21,165 nucleotides of DNA from Alphaproteobacteria bacterium (GTDB lineage Bacteria > Pseudomonadota > Alphaproteobacteria > UBA8366), in contig JAOTYV010000048.1 of assembly GCA_029861675.1 (NCBI GenBank), positions 1 to 21,165 of the forward strand. Reading direction: 5' to 3'. Positions 7,193 through 14,999 of the stretch are shown in pieces. Under the pieces are notes generated by a model that saw nothing but the letters and a program-made list of their open reading frames with translations, was not told where the DNA came from and did no database searches. Made by a program: the position numbers and the translations under genes. The first letter of the stretch is position 1; each line of letters starts with the position of its first letter.

Positions 7193-7969
7193 CTAAGCCT
7201 TGTCGACCTTCTCCCAGACCTTTTTCTTGGTCGCGATCAGCAGCCCGGTGAATACGACCAGGAACATCATGACCGCGAGGCCCATCTGCTTGCGCTGCTC
7301 GAGTTCCGGCATCGCCGCCCAGGCGAGGAAAGCGGTCAGGTCGCGCGCCATCTGATCGGCCGTTGCCTTGGTGCCGTCGGCGTATTCCACCGCGCCCTCG
7401 CTGAGCGGCGGCGGCATGGCGATCCAGTTGCCCGGAAAATGAAGGTTGTATTGCAGGTTCTCGGCGGGCGGCTTCACCCCCGCCGGCGCGTCCGCATAGC
7501 CCACCATAAGCGAATACAAATAGTCGGCGCCGCCTGCCCGTGCCTTGACGATCAACGACAGGTCCGGCGGATAGGCGCCACCATTGGCCGCCCGCGCGGC
7601 CTGTTCGTTCGGGAACGGGCTGACGAAACGGTCGGCCGGCAGGCCCGGCCGGTTGAACATCTCGCCCTCGTCGTTCGGCTCCTTGTTCTGGACTTCGTAT
7701 TGCTTGGCGAAACCCTTCACCTGATTTTCGGTATAGCCGAGATCCATGAGGTTTCGAAAGGCGATCAGCCGCAGGCCGTGGCAGGCGGCGCACACCTCCT
7801 TGTAGACCTGCAAGCCGCGCTGCAATTCCGCCCGGTCGTATTGACCGAAGGCGCCTTGCCAGGACCATTCGATTTTCTTCAATTCCGCGCCACCGCTTGC
7901 CGCGGCCGCAACGCCCGCTACCGGCAAGGAAAGGCCCAAAACGAGTATCGCCAGGATTGTCTTACGCAT
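7193..7969 (-). CDS. petC: Cytochrome c1, ubiquinol-cytochrome c reductase subunit
   Basis: Heme-c subunit of the bc1 complex, passing electrons from the Rieske protein to cytochrome c. 258 residues. It has a Sec signal peptide (about 1-24, ending in ...VAAAASG), heme-binding CAACH (Cys60, Cys63, His64) and the likely axial ligand Met185 in NWIAMPPPL. A C-terminal membrane anchor (about 228-246) is followed by the basic KKKVWEKVDKA. The frame is open far upstream inside petB. The ATG at 7969 is chosen because it gives the signal peptide, has GGAGAAGG just upstream, and overlaps the petB stop by one base (TGATG), so translation is coupled. Confidence 0.96.
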   Translation of the reverse strand: MRKTILAILVLGLSLPVAGVAAAASGGAELKKIEWSWQGAFGQYDRAELQRGLQVYKEVCAACHGLRLIAFRNLMDLGYTENQVKGFAKQYEVQNKEPNDEGEMFNRPGLPADRFVSPFPNEQAARAANGGAYPPDLSLIVKARAGGADYLYSLMVGYADAPAGVKPPAENLQYNLHFPGNWIAMPPPLSEGAVEYADGTKATADQMARDLTAFLAWAAMPELEQRKQMGLAVMMFLVVFTGLLIATKKKVWEKVDKA

Positions 7970-9273
7970 CAGGCCTTCTCCCCTTTTGCCGATGTCGCCC
8001 CAATGGCGGCACCGCCGCCTCCGCCGGTGACCGACCGGCTGATGCTGTCGGGCAGCGGTTTGGGCGTCTCGATCTTGCCGAGAAGCGGCAGCAGGATCAG
8101 GAAGTGGAAGAAGTAATAGGCCGTCCCTAACATTCCAAGATGGACATATTTGAACATTTCGAACCCGAGTACGGGATCGTCGGGCGATTTCGCGCCGACA
8201 ACGCCGAGGACGATGCAGTCCGCCACCAACAACCAGAAGAACCACCGATAGGTCGGACGGTACCGGCAACTCCGTACCTTCGAGGTGTCCAGCCAGGGCA
8301 GGACGAACAGCACCAGGATCGACGCGAACATCAGCACCACGCCGATCAGCTTGGCCTCGATGAACCAGATGTCGAAAGTGATCGACCGCAAAATCGCGTA
8401 GAACGGCAGGAAATACCATTCCGGCACGATATGCGGCGGGGTCACCAGCGAATTGGCCTCAATGTAATTGTCTGGATGGCCGAGATAATCGGGGGCATAG
8501 AACACGAAGCCGGCCCAAACGATCAGGAAAACGCCCATACCGACCGAATCCTTGGCGGTAAAGTACGGATTGAACGGCACGCTGTCCTGCGGACCCTTCA
8601 TCTCGATGCCGTCGGGGTTATTCGAGCCGGTCACATGCAGCGCGGCCACATGCATGCCGACCACGCCGATGAGCACGAACGGCAGCAGATAGTGCAGCGA
8701 GTAAAAGCGGTTCAGCGTCGGGTTGCCGACGGTGAAGCCGCCCCAAAGCCATTCGACAATCGGTTCGCCGATGATCGGTATCGCCGAGAACAGGTTGGTG
8801 ATGACCTTGGCGCCCCAGAAGCTCATCTGTCCCCACGGCAGCACATAACCCATGAAGGCGGTGCCCATCATCAGCAGCAGGATCACGACACCCAGAATCC
8901 ACAGCAACTCGCGCGGATTCTTGTAGGAACCGTAATAGAGCCCGCGGAAGATATGGATATAGACGACGATGAAGAACATCGACGCGCCGTTCGCATGGAT
9001 GTAGCGGATCAGCCAGCCGTAATTCACGTCGCGCATGATCCGTTCGACGCTGTCGAACGCCATGGTCGATTCGGCCGTGTAATGCATCGCCAGTACGATG
9101 CCGGTGACGATCAAGACCACCAGGCAGATCGACGCCAGCGCACCGAAGTTCCACCAGTAATTCAGGTTCTTCGGCATCGGGAACTGATTGTATTCATGAT
9201 CCATGAAGGAGAAGACAGGCAGACGGTCGTCGATCCAACGGATGATCGGATTGCTATAGGTTTGTTTTTCCAT
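7969..9273 (-). CDS. petB: Cytochrome b, ubiquinol-cytochrome c reductase subunit
   Basis: Membrane core of the bc1 complex, carrying both b hemes and the quinone sites. 434 residues. The four heme ligands are visible at His93/His107 and His194/His208, with the 13-residue spacing between partners typical of bacterial and mitochondrial cytochrome b (not the b6 form). The Qo-site PEWY motif is at 284-287 ([17 protein letters not shown]). Multiple hydrophobic helices run along the protein, and a Gly-rich cytoplasmic tail (about 414-434) closes it. petA stops 11 nt upstream. The full-length, unsplit b subunit fits a proteobacterial fbcFBC operon. Confidence 0.97.
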   Translation of the reverse strand: MEKQTYSNPIIRWIDDRLPVFSFMDHEYNQFPMPKNLNYWWNFGALASICLVVLIVTGIVLAMHYTAESTMAFDSVERIMRDVNYGWLIRYIHANGASMFFIVVYIHIFRGLYYGSYKNPRELLWILGVVILLLMMGTAFMGYVLPWGQMSFWGAKVITNLFSAIPIIGEPIVEWLWGGFTVGNPTLNRFYSLHYLLPFVLIGVVGMHVAALHVTGSNNPDGIEMKGPQDSVPFNPYFTAKDSVGMGVFLIVWAGFVFYAPDYLGHPDNYIEANSLVTPPHIVPEWYFLPFYAILRSITFDIWFIEAKLIGVVLMFASILVLFVLPWLDTSKVRSCRYRPTYRWFFWLLVADCIVLGVVGAKSPDDPVLGFEMFKYVHLGMLGTAYYFFHFLILLPLLGKIETPKPLPDSISRSVTGGGGGAAIGATSAKGEKA

Positions 9274-9284
9274 GATCCAGGCCC

Positions 9285-9815
9285 CTATCCGATCTTCACG
9301 CGGCTATCGGAAAGAAAGGCGTAGGGCGGCACAAGAAGGTTCTTCGGCGCCGGACCTTTCCGAATTCGGCCGGACGTATCGTAATGCGAGCCATGGCATT
9401 GACAGAACCAGCCACCGAAGTCGCCCTTCTTGTCGCTCACGCGATTACCCGGAACGCAGCCCAGATGGGTGCAACTGCCGCGCACGATCAGCCATTCGGA
9501 TTTCTTCACACGGTCCTTGTCGGCTTGGGGGTCGCGCAAGTCGTCAACTTTGACCGATTCGGCCTCGGCGATTTCCTTGGCGGTACGCCGCCGGATGAAT
9601 ACGGGCTCACCGCGCCACTTTACCGTGATTGCCTGTCCGGGCTTGATCGCGCCGATGTCCACTTCGGTGCTCGACAAGGCGAGCACGTCCGCCGCCGGGT
9701 TCATCTGATCGATCAAGGGCCAGGTAAAACTCGCCGCCCCGACGGCGCCGACTGCGCCTGTCATCAAATAGAGATATTCCCGTCGGGTCGTGCCGTCGGC
9801 GTGGTCGTCCGCCAT
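9285..9815 (-). CDS. petA: Rieske iron-sulfur protein, ubiquinol-cytochrome c reductase
   Basis: Carries the 2Fe-2S cluster that takes the first electron from ubiquinol. 176 residues. The N-terminus has a twin-arginine (RREYL, 11-15) followed by a hydrophobic segment (about 16-35), an uncleaved Tat signal-anchor as usual for this protein. The cluster motifs are CTHLGC (115-120) and CQCHGSHY (138-145). Cys115, His117, Cys138 and His141 are the expected ligands, and Cys120-Cys140 the disulfide. ATG 9815 is preceded by AAGGGGGG on the minus strand. First gene of petABC, with a structured leader. Confidence 0.96.
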   Translation of the reverse strand: MADDHADGTTRREYLYLMTGAVGAVGAASFTWPLIDQMNPAADVLALSSTEVDIGAIKPGQAITVKWRGEPVFIRRRTAKEIAEAESVKVDDLRDPQADKDRVKKSEWLIVRGSCTHLGCVPGNRVSDKKGDFGGWFCQCHGSHYDTSGRIRKGPAPKNLLVPPYAFLSDSRVKIG

Positions 9816-10059
9816 CGTCGCTTACCCCCCTTCACATAGATAAAACGCGGTTCGGTTGACCGAACCGCAGAAAGAACCGTCACGGTTTATATACGGATCA
9901 CGGACCCGACATACAGAAAGAACCCCGCCAATGCGACAACCTGCCGCATAGCGTGTTTGGACCGTTCTCCGTACCCGCCTTAGGTCGCATCGTATAGTCG
10001 ATATCGTGCCCAGGCGCAAAATCTGCGCCGCTCAAATTCCGTCGGAAGGCTATTCCCAA
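9816..10059. promoter_or_regulatory. Divergent petA/trmL intergenic control region
   Basis: The 244 nt between two divergent starts hold several signals. On the minus strand, TATAAA (9886-9891) is a fair -10 for petA, without a convincing -35. A 13-nt palindrome, AACCGT-C-ACGGTT (9875-9887), overlaps it. The 11-mer CAGAAAGAACC occurs twice, at 9868-9878 and 9914-9924, 46 nt apart. On the plus strand, TATAGT (9993-9998) is a possible -10 for trmL, and GGAAGG (10044-10049) is its ribosome site. Regulator identity cannot be deduced. Confidence 0.45.
9847..9868 (-). promoter_or_regulatory. Leader hairpin upstream of petA
   Basis: GCGGTTCGGT (9847-9856) and ACCGAACCGC (9859-9868) form a perfect inverted repeat with two central bases. 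In petA mRNA this is a very stable hairpin followed by GTTTTATC, about 31 nt before the start codon. With a start near 9879 it would sit at the 5' end of the transcript. It could act as a 5' stabiliser, attenuator or operator. No minus-strand gene lies upstream for it to terminate. Confidence 0.55.
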
Positions 10060-10512
10060 ATGCGGCTTGCGCTTTTCGAACCCGACATTCCACAAAACAC
10101 CGGTACGGTCCTGCGGCTCGCCGCGTGCCTTGGCGTCGCCGTCGATATTATCGAGCCGATGGGATTTGTCTGGTCGGACCGGCATTTGCGGCGCGCGGGC
10201 ATGGACTATCTGGATCACGTCGAGCTCGTGCGGCACACGTCTTGGAGCGCCTTCCACGACACCCGTCGGCACCGGCTGGTCCTGCTCACCACCAAAGCCG
10301 AAGTTCGCTACACGGACTTCGCCTTCTCGGCCGAGGACACTCTATTACTGGGCCGGGAAAGCGCGGGCGTTCCGGACTCGGTGCAGGCCGCCGCCGACGC
10401 CCGGATCAAAATTCCGATGGCGGGCGGCATGCGTTCGCTTAACGTTGCGCTGGCCGCCGCGATGGTGTTGAGTGAGGCGCTCCGGCAGACGAGACTGCTG
10501 TCAACTGACTGA
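10060..10512 (+). CDS. trmL: tRNA (cytidine(34)-2'-O)-methyltransferase TrmL
   Basis: SPOUT-class enzyme that 2'-O-methylates the wobble base of leucine tRNAs. The 150 residues are normal for the TrmL/YibK type, a minimal SPOUT domain without an added RNA-binding domain. Visible: [16 protein letters not shown] (4-19, Asn13), [11 protein letters not shown] (96-106) and the SAM-knot motif [17 protein letters not shown] (118-134). The frame is open upstream to 10006. The ATG at 10060 is chosen because it gives the family N-terminus and has GGAAGG 10 nt upstream. It stops 14 nt before hemF and is divergent from petA. Confidence 0.94.
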   Translation: MRLALFEPDIPQNTGTVLRLAACLGVAVDIIEPMGFVWSDRHLRRAGMDYLDHVELVRHTSWSAFHDTRRHRLVLLTTKAEVRYTDFAFSAEDTLLLGRESAGVPDSVQAAADARIKIPMAGGMRSLNVALAAAMVLSEALRQTRLLSTD

Positions 10513-10513
10513 T

Positions 10514-10519
10514 TATAAT
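10514..10519 (+). promoter_or_regulatory. Perfect -10 (TATAAT) directly before hemF
   Basis: TATAAT at 10514-10519 sits 7 nt before the hemF ATG at 10527, in the 14-nt AT-rich gap after trmL. Transcription would start at or next to the A of the ATG, giving a leaderless hemF mRNA. There is no Shine-Dalgarno sequence in the gap, which fits. No good -35 is seen at 16-18 nt upstream, so an activator or a weak promoter is implied. Confidence 0.45.
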
Positions 10520-10526
10520 ATATAAA

Positions 10527-11387
10527 ATGTCCGAAACCAAACGACAGAAGCAAGCCGCACGCTGGTTCGAATCGCTCCGCGACTCGATCTGCGACACCTT
10601 CGAATCGATCGAGCGCGACTATGACGGCCCGCTCGCCGATCGCGCGCCCGGCGCGTTCGAGCGCACCTCCTGGACCCGCCCCGATACCGAGGTCGGAAAT
10701 GGCGGCGGCGGCGTCATGTCGGCGATGCGCGGGCGGGTCTTCGAAAAAGTCGGCGTCAATGTCTCCACCGTAAGCGGCGTGTTCTCCGAACAATTCCGCA
10801 AGGAAGTGACCGGCGCGGACGCCGACGGACGGTTCTGGGCGAGCGGCATTTCGCTGGTCGCCCATCCGCATTCCCCGCACGTTCCCGCCGCACACATGAA
10901 CACGCGCCACATCGTAACGTCCCAAGGCTGGTTCGGCGGCGGCGGCGATTTGACGCCCGCATATCCGCGGGACGATGACACCCAAGCCTTCCACAAAGCG
11001 TTCGAAGAAGCCTGCGCCCGCCATGACGTGGCGGATTACGACCGCTATCGCGCGTGGTGCGACGAATATTTCTTCATCAAACATCGCAACGAACCGCGTG
11101 GGATTGGCGGAATTTTCTACGATTCCCTCGACAGCGGCGATTGGGACGCCGATTTCGCCTTTACCCAGGATGTCGGGCGGGCCTTCGAGTCGGTCTACGG
11201 CGAAATCGTCCGCCGTCGCATGAACGAGCCTTGGAGCGACGCCGAGAAGCAGCATCAATTGGTGCGGCGCGGCCGCTACGTGGAATTCAACCTGCTGTAT
11301 GACCGCGGCACACGGTTCGGCCTGATGACCGGCGGTAATCCGGAGGCCATCCTGATGTCGATGCCGCCCGAAGTGCACTGGCCCTGA
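10527..11387 (+). CDS. hemF: Oxygen-dependent coproporphyrinogen III oxidase
   Basis: Converts coproporphyrinogen III to protoporphyrinogen IX using O2, in heme synthesis. 286 residues with the family's strongly conserved blocks: [18 protein letters not shown] (59-76), AAHMNTRH (121-128), [10 protein letters not shown] (135-144), [15 protein letters not shown] (185-199) and [18 protein letters not shown] (249-266). It ends at [10 protein letters not shown], so it lacks the roughly 20-residue tail of E. coli HemF. I believe this shorter end is usual in alphaproteobacteria, and no frameshift extension is visible downstream. Heme supply links it functionally to the divergent bc1 operon. It shows no Shine-Dalgarno site. 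Confidence 0.96.
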   Translation: MSETKRQKQAARWFESLRDSICDTFESIERDYDGPLADRAPGAFERTSWTRPDTEVGNGGGGVMSAMRGRVFEKVGVNVSTVSGVFSEQFRKEVTGADADGRFWASGISLVAHPHSPHVPAAHMNTRHIVTSQGWFGGGGDLTPAYPRDDDTQAFHKAFEEACARHDVADYDRYRAWCDEYFFIKHRNEPRGIGGIFYDSLDSGDWDADFAFTQDVGRAFESVYGEIVRRRMNEPWSDAEKQHQLVRRGRYVEFNLLYDRGTRFGLMTGGNPEAILMSMPPEVHWP

Positions 11388-11408
11388 TGCCGCACCGATA
11401 GGGCAAAT

Positions 11409-12656
11409 TCAGGAGGCCGCTGCCGCCCGACGCCTTAGCTCTTCGAGACAGGCGTCACGACCGGGTGCGAAATCCGCCGCGATCCACCAGTTTTCCACCG
11501 CCGACAACAAGACGCCGACCGCGAGCCCGGCCGGGATGCCAAGCGCCTGCACATCCGTGCCCGAGACCGGAAACCGCGGCCGTTGCCAGCCATCCGCGGC
11601 GGCGATCAGATCGAGCCACTGACCCGCGTCGCCCGTCATCGACCACTTATAGAGGACCTGGTCCACAAATCGTTCGATCCCGATGCGATACAGCGCGCGC
11701 TGCGCGGCCCGTGCATCCATTCCGGCCGCAATCTCGGACTCCGGTTCGACCAAGGCGACGAGACGGTCGCGATCAGCGTTCGATGCCTTCAATTTTCGGG
11801 CGATTTCGGCGGCGGCGGCACGGTCCATCGGCAGCAGCGCGGCAAGCCGGCGCACCGCATTGGGCGCAATAAGCGTCGAATGTTCTTTCGCCGCCTCCGC
11901 TTCACAGACCACCATTCGGCCGAACCGGTCCACATCGAGCGGCTCCCGCAACACCACGCGCGCGGCACCCGCATCGACCATGGCCTGTACCGCCGGAATC
12001 GGATCGGGCGCCAGAAACAACTTCGTCAACTCCGCCTGCACCCGTTCCGCCGACAGCCGGGCGAGCGCCGGCGCCATGGCGCGGCAGGCGGCCAGCCCCT
12101 CCGGATCCGGCGCGCCCTTGCCGTAATAGGCATGGAAGCGAAAGAACCGCAGCAGCCGAAGAACATCCTCGGTCAGGCGCTGTTGCGCATCGCCGACAAA
12201 CCGCACCCGTCCGGCGCGCAGGTCCGCGATGCCGCCGAACGGGTCGTGCAGCGTGCCGTCCCGTTCCAGCGACAGCGCATTGAAGGTAAAGTCGCGCCGG
12301 CTCGCGTCGGCATCCCAGTCATCGGTAAAGGCCACGGTGGCGTGGCGGCCGTCGGTCTCGACATCATGGCGCAACGTCGTGATTTCAAACGGCGTGCCGT
12401 CTACGATCGCGGTCACGGTGCCATGGCTGAGCCCGGTCGGCACCACCTTGAGGCGGCGCTTGCGCATCGCGGCGATGATATCGTCGGGAACCGCGTCGGT
12501 CGCGATGTCGATGTCCCGAATCGACCGGCCCAGCACGGCGTCGCGCACGCACCCGCCCACGAACCGCGCCGCCGCCCCGGCCGCGGCCAAGGCATCCATC
12601 ACCGCAACCGTATCCGCATCGGTCATCCAGGGTTGCGGCTCAAGGCGGCCAGTCAT
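11409..12656 (-). CDS. cca: CCA tRNA nucleotidyltransferase / poly(A) polymerase family
   Basis: Class II nucleotidyltransferase, expected to add or repair the 3' CCA of tRNAs. 415 residues. The nucleotidyltransferase head has GGCVRDAVLGR (34-44) and the metal-binding pair Asp48/Asp50 in RDIDIAT, then RRDFTFNAL (120-128) and the nucleotide-selecting EDVLRLLR (163-170). The C-terminal half is helical body and tail, with no HD phosphohydrolase motif noticed. The family also includes poly(A) polymerases; the normal CCA length and the lack of another cca gene in view favour the tRNA role. It follows the Nudix gene by 36 nt. The 21-nt gap to convergent hemF contains no terminator. Confidence 0.92.
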   Translation of the reverse strand: MTGRLEPQPWMTDADTVAVMDALAAAGAAARFVGGCVRDAVLGRSIRDIDIATDAVPDDIIAAMRKRRLKVVPTGLSHGTVTAIVDGTPFEITTLRHDVETDGRHATVAFTDDWDADASRRDFTFNALSLERDGTLHDPFGGIADLRAGRVRFVGDAQQRLTEDVLRLLRFFRFHAYYGKGAPDPEGLAACRAMAPALARLSAERVQAELTKLFLAPDPIPAVQAMVDAGAARVVLREPLDVDRFGRMVVCEAEAAKEHSTLIAPNAVRRLAALLPMDRAAAAEIARKLKASNADRDRLVALVEPESEIAAGMDARAAQRALYRIGIERFVDQVLYKWSMTGDAGQWLDLIAAADGWQRPRFPVSGTDVQALGIPAGLAVGVLLSAVENWWIAADFAPGRDACLEELRRRAAAAS

Positions 12657-12692
12657 TGACTATCGTTCCGGGGCGCGGTGCCAACCATCCCG

Positions 12693-13319
12693 TCAATCGC
12701 CGCGCAACACTTCGGAGAGATTGACCAGCATGCCCGCCGTTGCCCCCCAGATATAACGGCCTTCGAACGGCAGGACGTAGAACTGCCGGGCCACGCCGTT
12801 ATGCATCCGACTGTCCTGTTCGTGATTGTTGGGATCGACAATGAAGGAAAGCGGTACTTCGAACACATCCGCGACTTCGAAAGGATCCGGCTTCACGGGA
12901 AACGGCGGATTGACGATGCCGACCACCGGCGTCACCTCGAACCCGGTGCGGGTGACATAAATGTCCAATTGGCCGACCAGGTCTATCCGGTCGCGCGGCA
13001 GCCCGACTTCTTCCTCGGTTTCCCGCAGCGCAGTAGCCTGCAGGTCGGCATCCGAGGGTTCGGCCCGCCCGCCCGGAAAACTGATCTGACCGGCGTGGTC
13101 ATGCAAATGATCGGTTCGCTGCGTCAGCAGGATCGTCATGCCGTCGGGCCGGTCGACGATCGGCACCAGCACCGCCGCGGGCTTCAGTTTCACCGGTTTC
13201 GGCATGCCCGGATTGAGATCGTGATCACCCCGCTCGGTCCGTTCCGATCGCGCCATGCCCGACCCCCAACGGCCGATGCTGCCGTCTTCCAGCTGCTTAA
13301 TAATCAGATCCCGGTTCAT
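12693..13319 (-). CDS. Nudix hydrolase, CoA pyrophosphatase type
   Basis: A 208-residue Nudix protein of the NudL/NUDT7-like group, which splits coenzyme A and acyl-CoA into 3',5'-ADP and phosphopantetheine. Two signatures support this subgroup. The CoA-specific NuCoA motif runs from LLTQRTDHLHDHAG to ISFPGG (64-84). The Nudix box follows from Gly84 with RETEEEVGL (99-107), matching RExxEExGU. As in other CoA pyrophosphatases, the first Nudix-box acidic residue is Asp (90) rather than Glu. Its ATG overlaps the stop of the DUF1285 gene (ATGA, 13316-13319), showing translational coupling; cca follows. CoA specificity is inferred from the motif. Confidence 0.9.
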   Translation of the reverse strand: MNRDLIIKQLEDGSIGRWGSGMARSERTERGDHDLNPGMPKPVKLKPAAVLVPIVDRPDGMTILLTQRTDHLHDHAGQISFPGGRAEPSDADLQATALRETEEEVGLPRDRIDLVGQLDIYVTRTGFEVTPVVGIVNPPFPVKPDPFEVADVFEVPLSFIVDPNNHEQDSRMHNGVARQFYVLPFEGRYIWGATAGMLVNLSEVLRGD

Positions 13320-13912
13320 GGCTGTCCGTTTAATTCCGTCTTGCCCAAGGGAAAGAATACACCGGCGCTCCAGACGCCCAATTCAGTTGTCTCGCCCGTC
13401 ACGCGTTCTTCCGCAATATCAACGAGTTCGTAGAATTGCGGCCGTAAAATCAAGGCTTCGAGATTGTCCCGGACGAGCACATAGGGCGAGGGCTCACCGG
13501 TTGCCGCATCTTCGACCACCCGAATCGGATTGTCCGGGCCTGCAGTTACCATATGGTCCAAATTTGTTCGAAAGACTATGGTCTGAGTCGGTCCCGCACC
13601 CGATATAATGATTTCCACCGCCGTAAAGGGCGCATCGTCGACATCGATGCGGCCTTGCTCTACCGGCGTAACCAGGAAAAAGTTACCGTTACCGTCATGC
13701 CGCAGCACCGATGAAAAGAGTTTGCACAATGCAATCCGGACAATCGGCGAGTCCTGGTAATACCAGGTCCCGTCGCGGCCGATCCGAAATCCGAAATCGC
13801 CGCAGATTTCCGGGTCGAAATCCCATTTCGGCGCCGCGCCGGGCTCATCGGCGAGGCGGCGGCTGTTTATCAACTTGACGAGATCGGATGGATTTGGGGT
13901 TTGCTTGCTCAT
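13316..13912 (-). CDS. DUF1285 family protein
   Basis: 198 residues, function unknown. Family-typical blocks are visible: IGRDGTWYYQDSPIVR (44-59), LCKLFSSVL (62-70), FFLVTPVEQGRIDVDDAPF (78-96), FRTNLD (114-119) and PYVLVRDNLEALILR (143-157). No signal peptide or membrane span is seen, so it is probably cytoplasmic. The frame is open upstream into the divergent moxR gene. The ATG at 13912 is chosen because conservation begins after it and it leaves a 49-nt intergenic region. It leads a DUF1285-Nudix-cca operon that recurs in alphaproteobacteria beside MoxR operons. A link to CoA or tRNA metabolism is suggested only by neighbours. Confidence 0.88.
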   Translation of the reverse strand: MSKQTPNPSDLVKLINSRRLADEPGAAPKWDFDPEICGDFGFRIGRDGTWYYQDSPIVRIALCKLFSSVLRHDGNGNFFLVTPVEQGRIDVDDAPFTAVEIIISGAGPTQTIVFRTNLDHMVTAGPDNPIRVVEDAATGEPSPYVLVRDNLEALILRPQFYELVDIAEERVTGETTELGVWSAGVFFPLGKTELNGQP

Positions 13913-13961
13913 CGCCCGCTCATATAACGGTTTTAACATATCCGGCCATAGGAGATAGACC
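13913..13961. promoter_or_regulatory. 49-nt divergent promoter region; AGGAGA ribosome site for the TTG start of moxR
   Basis: Both divergent operons must start transcription in or beside this short space. The centre (13921-13941) is AT-rich, with overlapping -10-like sequences on both strands, such as TTTTAACATAT on plus. AGGAGA (13950-13955) is placed 6 nt before TTG 13962 and decides the moxR start, since no ATG or GTG fits there. The promoters cannot be placed precisely by eye. Confidence 0.45.
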
Positions 13962-14981
13962 TTGACCCCTGCGAAATCCAGCACTGCCGACGCTCCCGAC
14001 GACACGCCGTCGCTGGACCGGGCGATCGAAGACACCGGTCAGAAACTCACGCGAGTGCGCGAAGCAGTCGGCACGGTGATATTCGGGCAGGAACACGTGG
14101 TCGAGCAAAGCCTGATCACGCTGCTGTCGGGCGGGCACGCTTTGCTGATCGGCGTGCCGGGTCTGGCCAAGACACGGCTGGTCGAAACCCTGGGCATCGT
14201 GCTCGGGCTGCAAGACCGCCGCATTCAATTCACGCCGGACCTGATGCCGGCGGATATCCTGGGTTCCGAGGTCCTGGAGGAATCCGAAAGCGGACAACGT
14301 TCCTTCCGGTTCATCAAAGGCCCGGTATTCTGTCAATTGCTGATGGCCGACGAGATCAACCGCGCGAGCCCCCGCACGCAGTCCGCCCTGCTCCAGGCGA
14401 TGCAGGAAATGCGCGTCTCGATCGCCGGCGCGTATCACGACCTGCCGCGGCCCTTTCATGTGCTGGCGACCCAGAATCCGCTGGAGCAGGAGGGCACTTA
14501 CCCGCTGCCGGAGGCACAGTTGGACCGGTTCCTCATTCAGATCGATGTCGGCTATCCGGACGAAAGCGCCGAACGCCGGATGATGGTCGAAACCACCGGT
14601 ACCGGCGAGAACGCCGCAAGCTCCATCCTCGATGCGGAAAGCCTGATGGCCGCGCAGCAGGTCGTCCGGCGCTTGCCGGTTGGCGAGAGCGTGGTGGAAA
14701 GCATTCTCAAGATTGTCCGCGCCGGACGGCCGGAATCCAGCGATCTGGAAGAGGTAATCTCGCATGTCGCCTGGGGGCCCGGCCCACGGGCCAGCCAGTC
14801 GCTGATGCTGGCCTGCCGGGCGCGTGCACTGCTGCAAGGGCGCCTTTCGCCGTCGGTCGACGATATCGTCGCCTTGGCGCCGCCCATCCTGCGCCATCGA
14901 ATGGCACTTAATTTTGCCGCCCGCGCCGAAGGCATGACGATCGAAACGATCATCGCCCGTATGTGCGAGCGTTTGGATTGA
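13962..14981 (+). CDS. MoxR family AAA+ ATPase
   Basis: 339 residues. AAA+ signatures in order: Walker A GVPGLAKT (64-71), Walker B LLMADEIN (126-133), sensor 1 ATQNP (169-173), arginine-finger region LDRF (187-190) and sensor 2 GPGPRAS (272-278). MoxR ATPases act as chaperones with VWA-domain partners, for example in inserting metals or assembling enzyme complexes. The start is TTG at 13962, supported by AGGAGA at ideal spacing and by the absence of another start before the conserved region. The first 20 residues are low-complexity. It is the first gene of an operon with a DUF58 protein and two large membrane proteins. Family is certain; client unknown. Confidence 0.93.
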   Translation: MTPAKSSTADAPDDTPSLDRAIEDTGQKLTRVREAVGTVIFGQEHVVEQSLITLLSGGHALLIGVPGLAKTRLVETLGIVLGLQDRRIQFTPDLMPADILGSEVLEESESGQRSFRFIKGPVFCQLLMADEINRASPRTQSALLQAMQEMRVSIAGAYHDLPRPFHVLATQNPLEQEGTYPLPEAQLDRFLIQIDVGYPDESAERRMMVETTGTGENAASSILDAESLMAAQQVVRRLPVGESVVESILKIVRAGRPESSDLEEVISHVAWGPGPRASQSLMLACRARALLQGRLSPSVDDIVALAPPILRHRMALNFAARAEGMTIETIIARMCERLD

Positions 14982-14999
14982 TCGTATATTGACCGCCCG

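Noticed and set aside
7970..8419. Upstream extension of the cytochrome c1 frame
   Set aside because: It lies inside petB in another frame. The signal peptide and ribosome site both support the start at 7969.
9822..10019. 65-codon minus-strand ORF in the petA/trmL gap
   Set aside because: It spans the hairpin, palindrome and promoter-like signals, has basic/cysteine-rich composition and no similarity I know; more likely regulatory DNA.
10308..11378. 356-codon minus-strand frame
   Set aside because: Antisense to trmL and hemF; no domain recognised.
11370..11408. Possible frameshift truncating HemF
   Set aside because: No continuation of the E. coli-type tail is found in any forward frame before the cca gene, and the short end seems normal for alphaproteobacteria.
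13913..14035. Upstream extension of the DUF1285 frame
   Set aside because: It would overlap the start of the divergent moxR gene, and the added residues show no family similarity.
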